Part shown: piece after piece, positions 5,226-5,458 of the stretch
How the letters are laid out: every line of letters starts with the position of its first letter
How positions within the stretch are numbered: the stretch's first letter is position 1
DNA from: Bdellovibrio sp. ZAP7
Lineage (GTDB): Bacteria > Bacteroidota > Bacteroidia > Flavobacteriales > Flavobacteriaceae
Reading direction: 5' to 3'
Length of the DNA stretch: 5,458 nt
Assembly (NCBI GenBank): GCA_943324165.2
Contig: CALPKO020000125.1
Span: 1-5,458, forward strand
Translations under genes and position numbers: made by a program
Notes under the pieces: model-generated
What the model saw: the letters and a program-made list of their open reading frames with translations, nothing else
Told to the model about the DNA's origin: nothing
The model's database searches: none

Positions 5226-5458
5226 ATGAAATTAGACCTATTAAAGTCCAGTTGGAACAATATGGTTTTTGAAGGAAAAAACAAAAGCTATGGTGCCTAT
5301 GAATTGCGTAAGGACAATACCAAAACAACCTTAATTGCACTTGGTGTTGGAACACTATTGTTTACTGCATTGATGGCTTTACCGTTAATTGATTGGGGAG
5401 CTTTGTCATCAAAAGATGATGAAAAAGTAACTATGGTTGACATGGCAAAATTGGCGCC
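5226..5458 (+). CDS. tonB: Energy transducer TonB, N-terminal part (3' end off the window)
   Basis: I translated this by hand from the ATG at 5226; 77 complete codons are visible before the right edge. The N-terminus reads MKLDLLKSSWNNMVFEGKNK, followed by SYGAYELRKD (21-30). The FEGxNKxYGAYELR pattern is typical of Bacteroidota TonB proteins and lies in the cytoplasm. One membrane helix follows at about 35-55, then a charged stretch, which would normally lead into a proline-rich spacer and the C-terminal TonB domain outside this window. TonB carries energy from the ExbB-ExbD channel to outer-membrane receptors such as SusC-like and siderophore transporters. No histidine occurs in the visible part, so the Ser-xxx-His pair of the E. 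coli TonB helix is absent. It is the fourth gene of the operon. The family is secure; which receptors it serves is unknown. Confidence 0.9.
   Translation, partial: MKLDLLKSSWNNMVFEGKNKSYGAYELRKDNTKTTLIALGVGTLLFTALMALPLIDWGALSSKDDEKVTMVDMAKLA

Overview
The window reads as chromosomal DNA of a member of the Bacteroidota, most likely a Flavobacterium-like bacterium. The reasons are the low GC content, A-rich leaders without Shine-Dalgarno sequences before every gene, -7 boxes of the form TAnnTTTG, an ExbB-ExbD-ExbD-TonB gene order, and intergenic repeats that resemble those of flavobacteria. No mobile element, CRISPR array or RNA gene was seen.

Left part (1-1168, minus strand): a three-gene cluster. 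In transcription order it is a flavin reductase family protein (1168-530), a 44-residue DUF2256 zinc-ribbon-like protein (530-396) that overlaps the reductase stop codon by one base, and, after a 134-bp gap, the start of a DASH-type cryptochrome/photolyase (261-1, cut by the window edge). The gap holds two unrelated short tandem repeats, both built on 7-bp units. Upstream of the cluster a -7 box is preceded by a perfect 11-bp inverted repeat, a good operator candidate.

Middle (1169-2793): the divergent spacer also contains a hairpin-bearing element that looks like a flavobacterial intergenic repeat. It is followed by a plus-strand gene for kynurenine 3-monooxygenase (1450-2793), the FAD enzyme of tryptophan breakdown and of NAD synthesis from tryptophan. 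It appears to be a single-gene unit with its own -7 box.

Right part (2794-5458): a 345-bp AT-rich gap with two candidate -7 boxes leads into a TonB energy-transduction operon: exbB (3139-3966), exbD1 (4033-4650), exbD2 (4668-5201) and the 5' part of tonB (5226 onward, cut by the window edge). ExbB and the two ExbD proteins would form the inner-membrane proton channel that drives TonB, which in turn powers outer-membrane receptors. A strong hairpin separates exbB from exbD1 and could set a higher yield of ExbB than of ExbD.

No clearly new multi-gene system is visible. The most informative leads are the candidate operator, the reductase/DUF2256/cryptochrome cluster, and the repeat and hairpin elements between genes.
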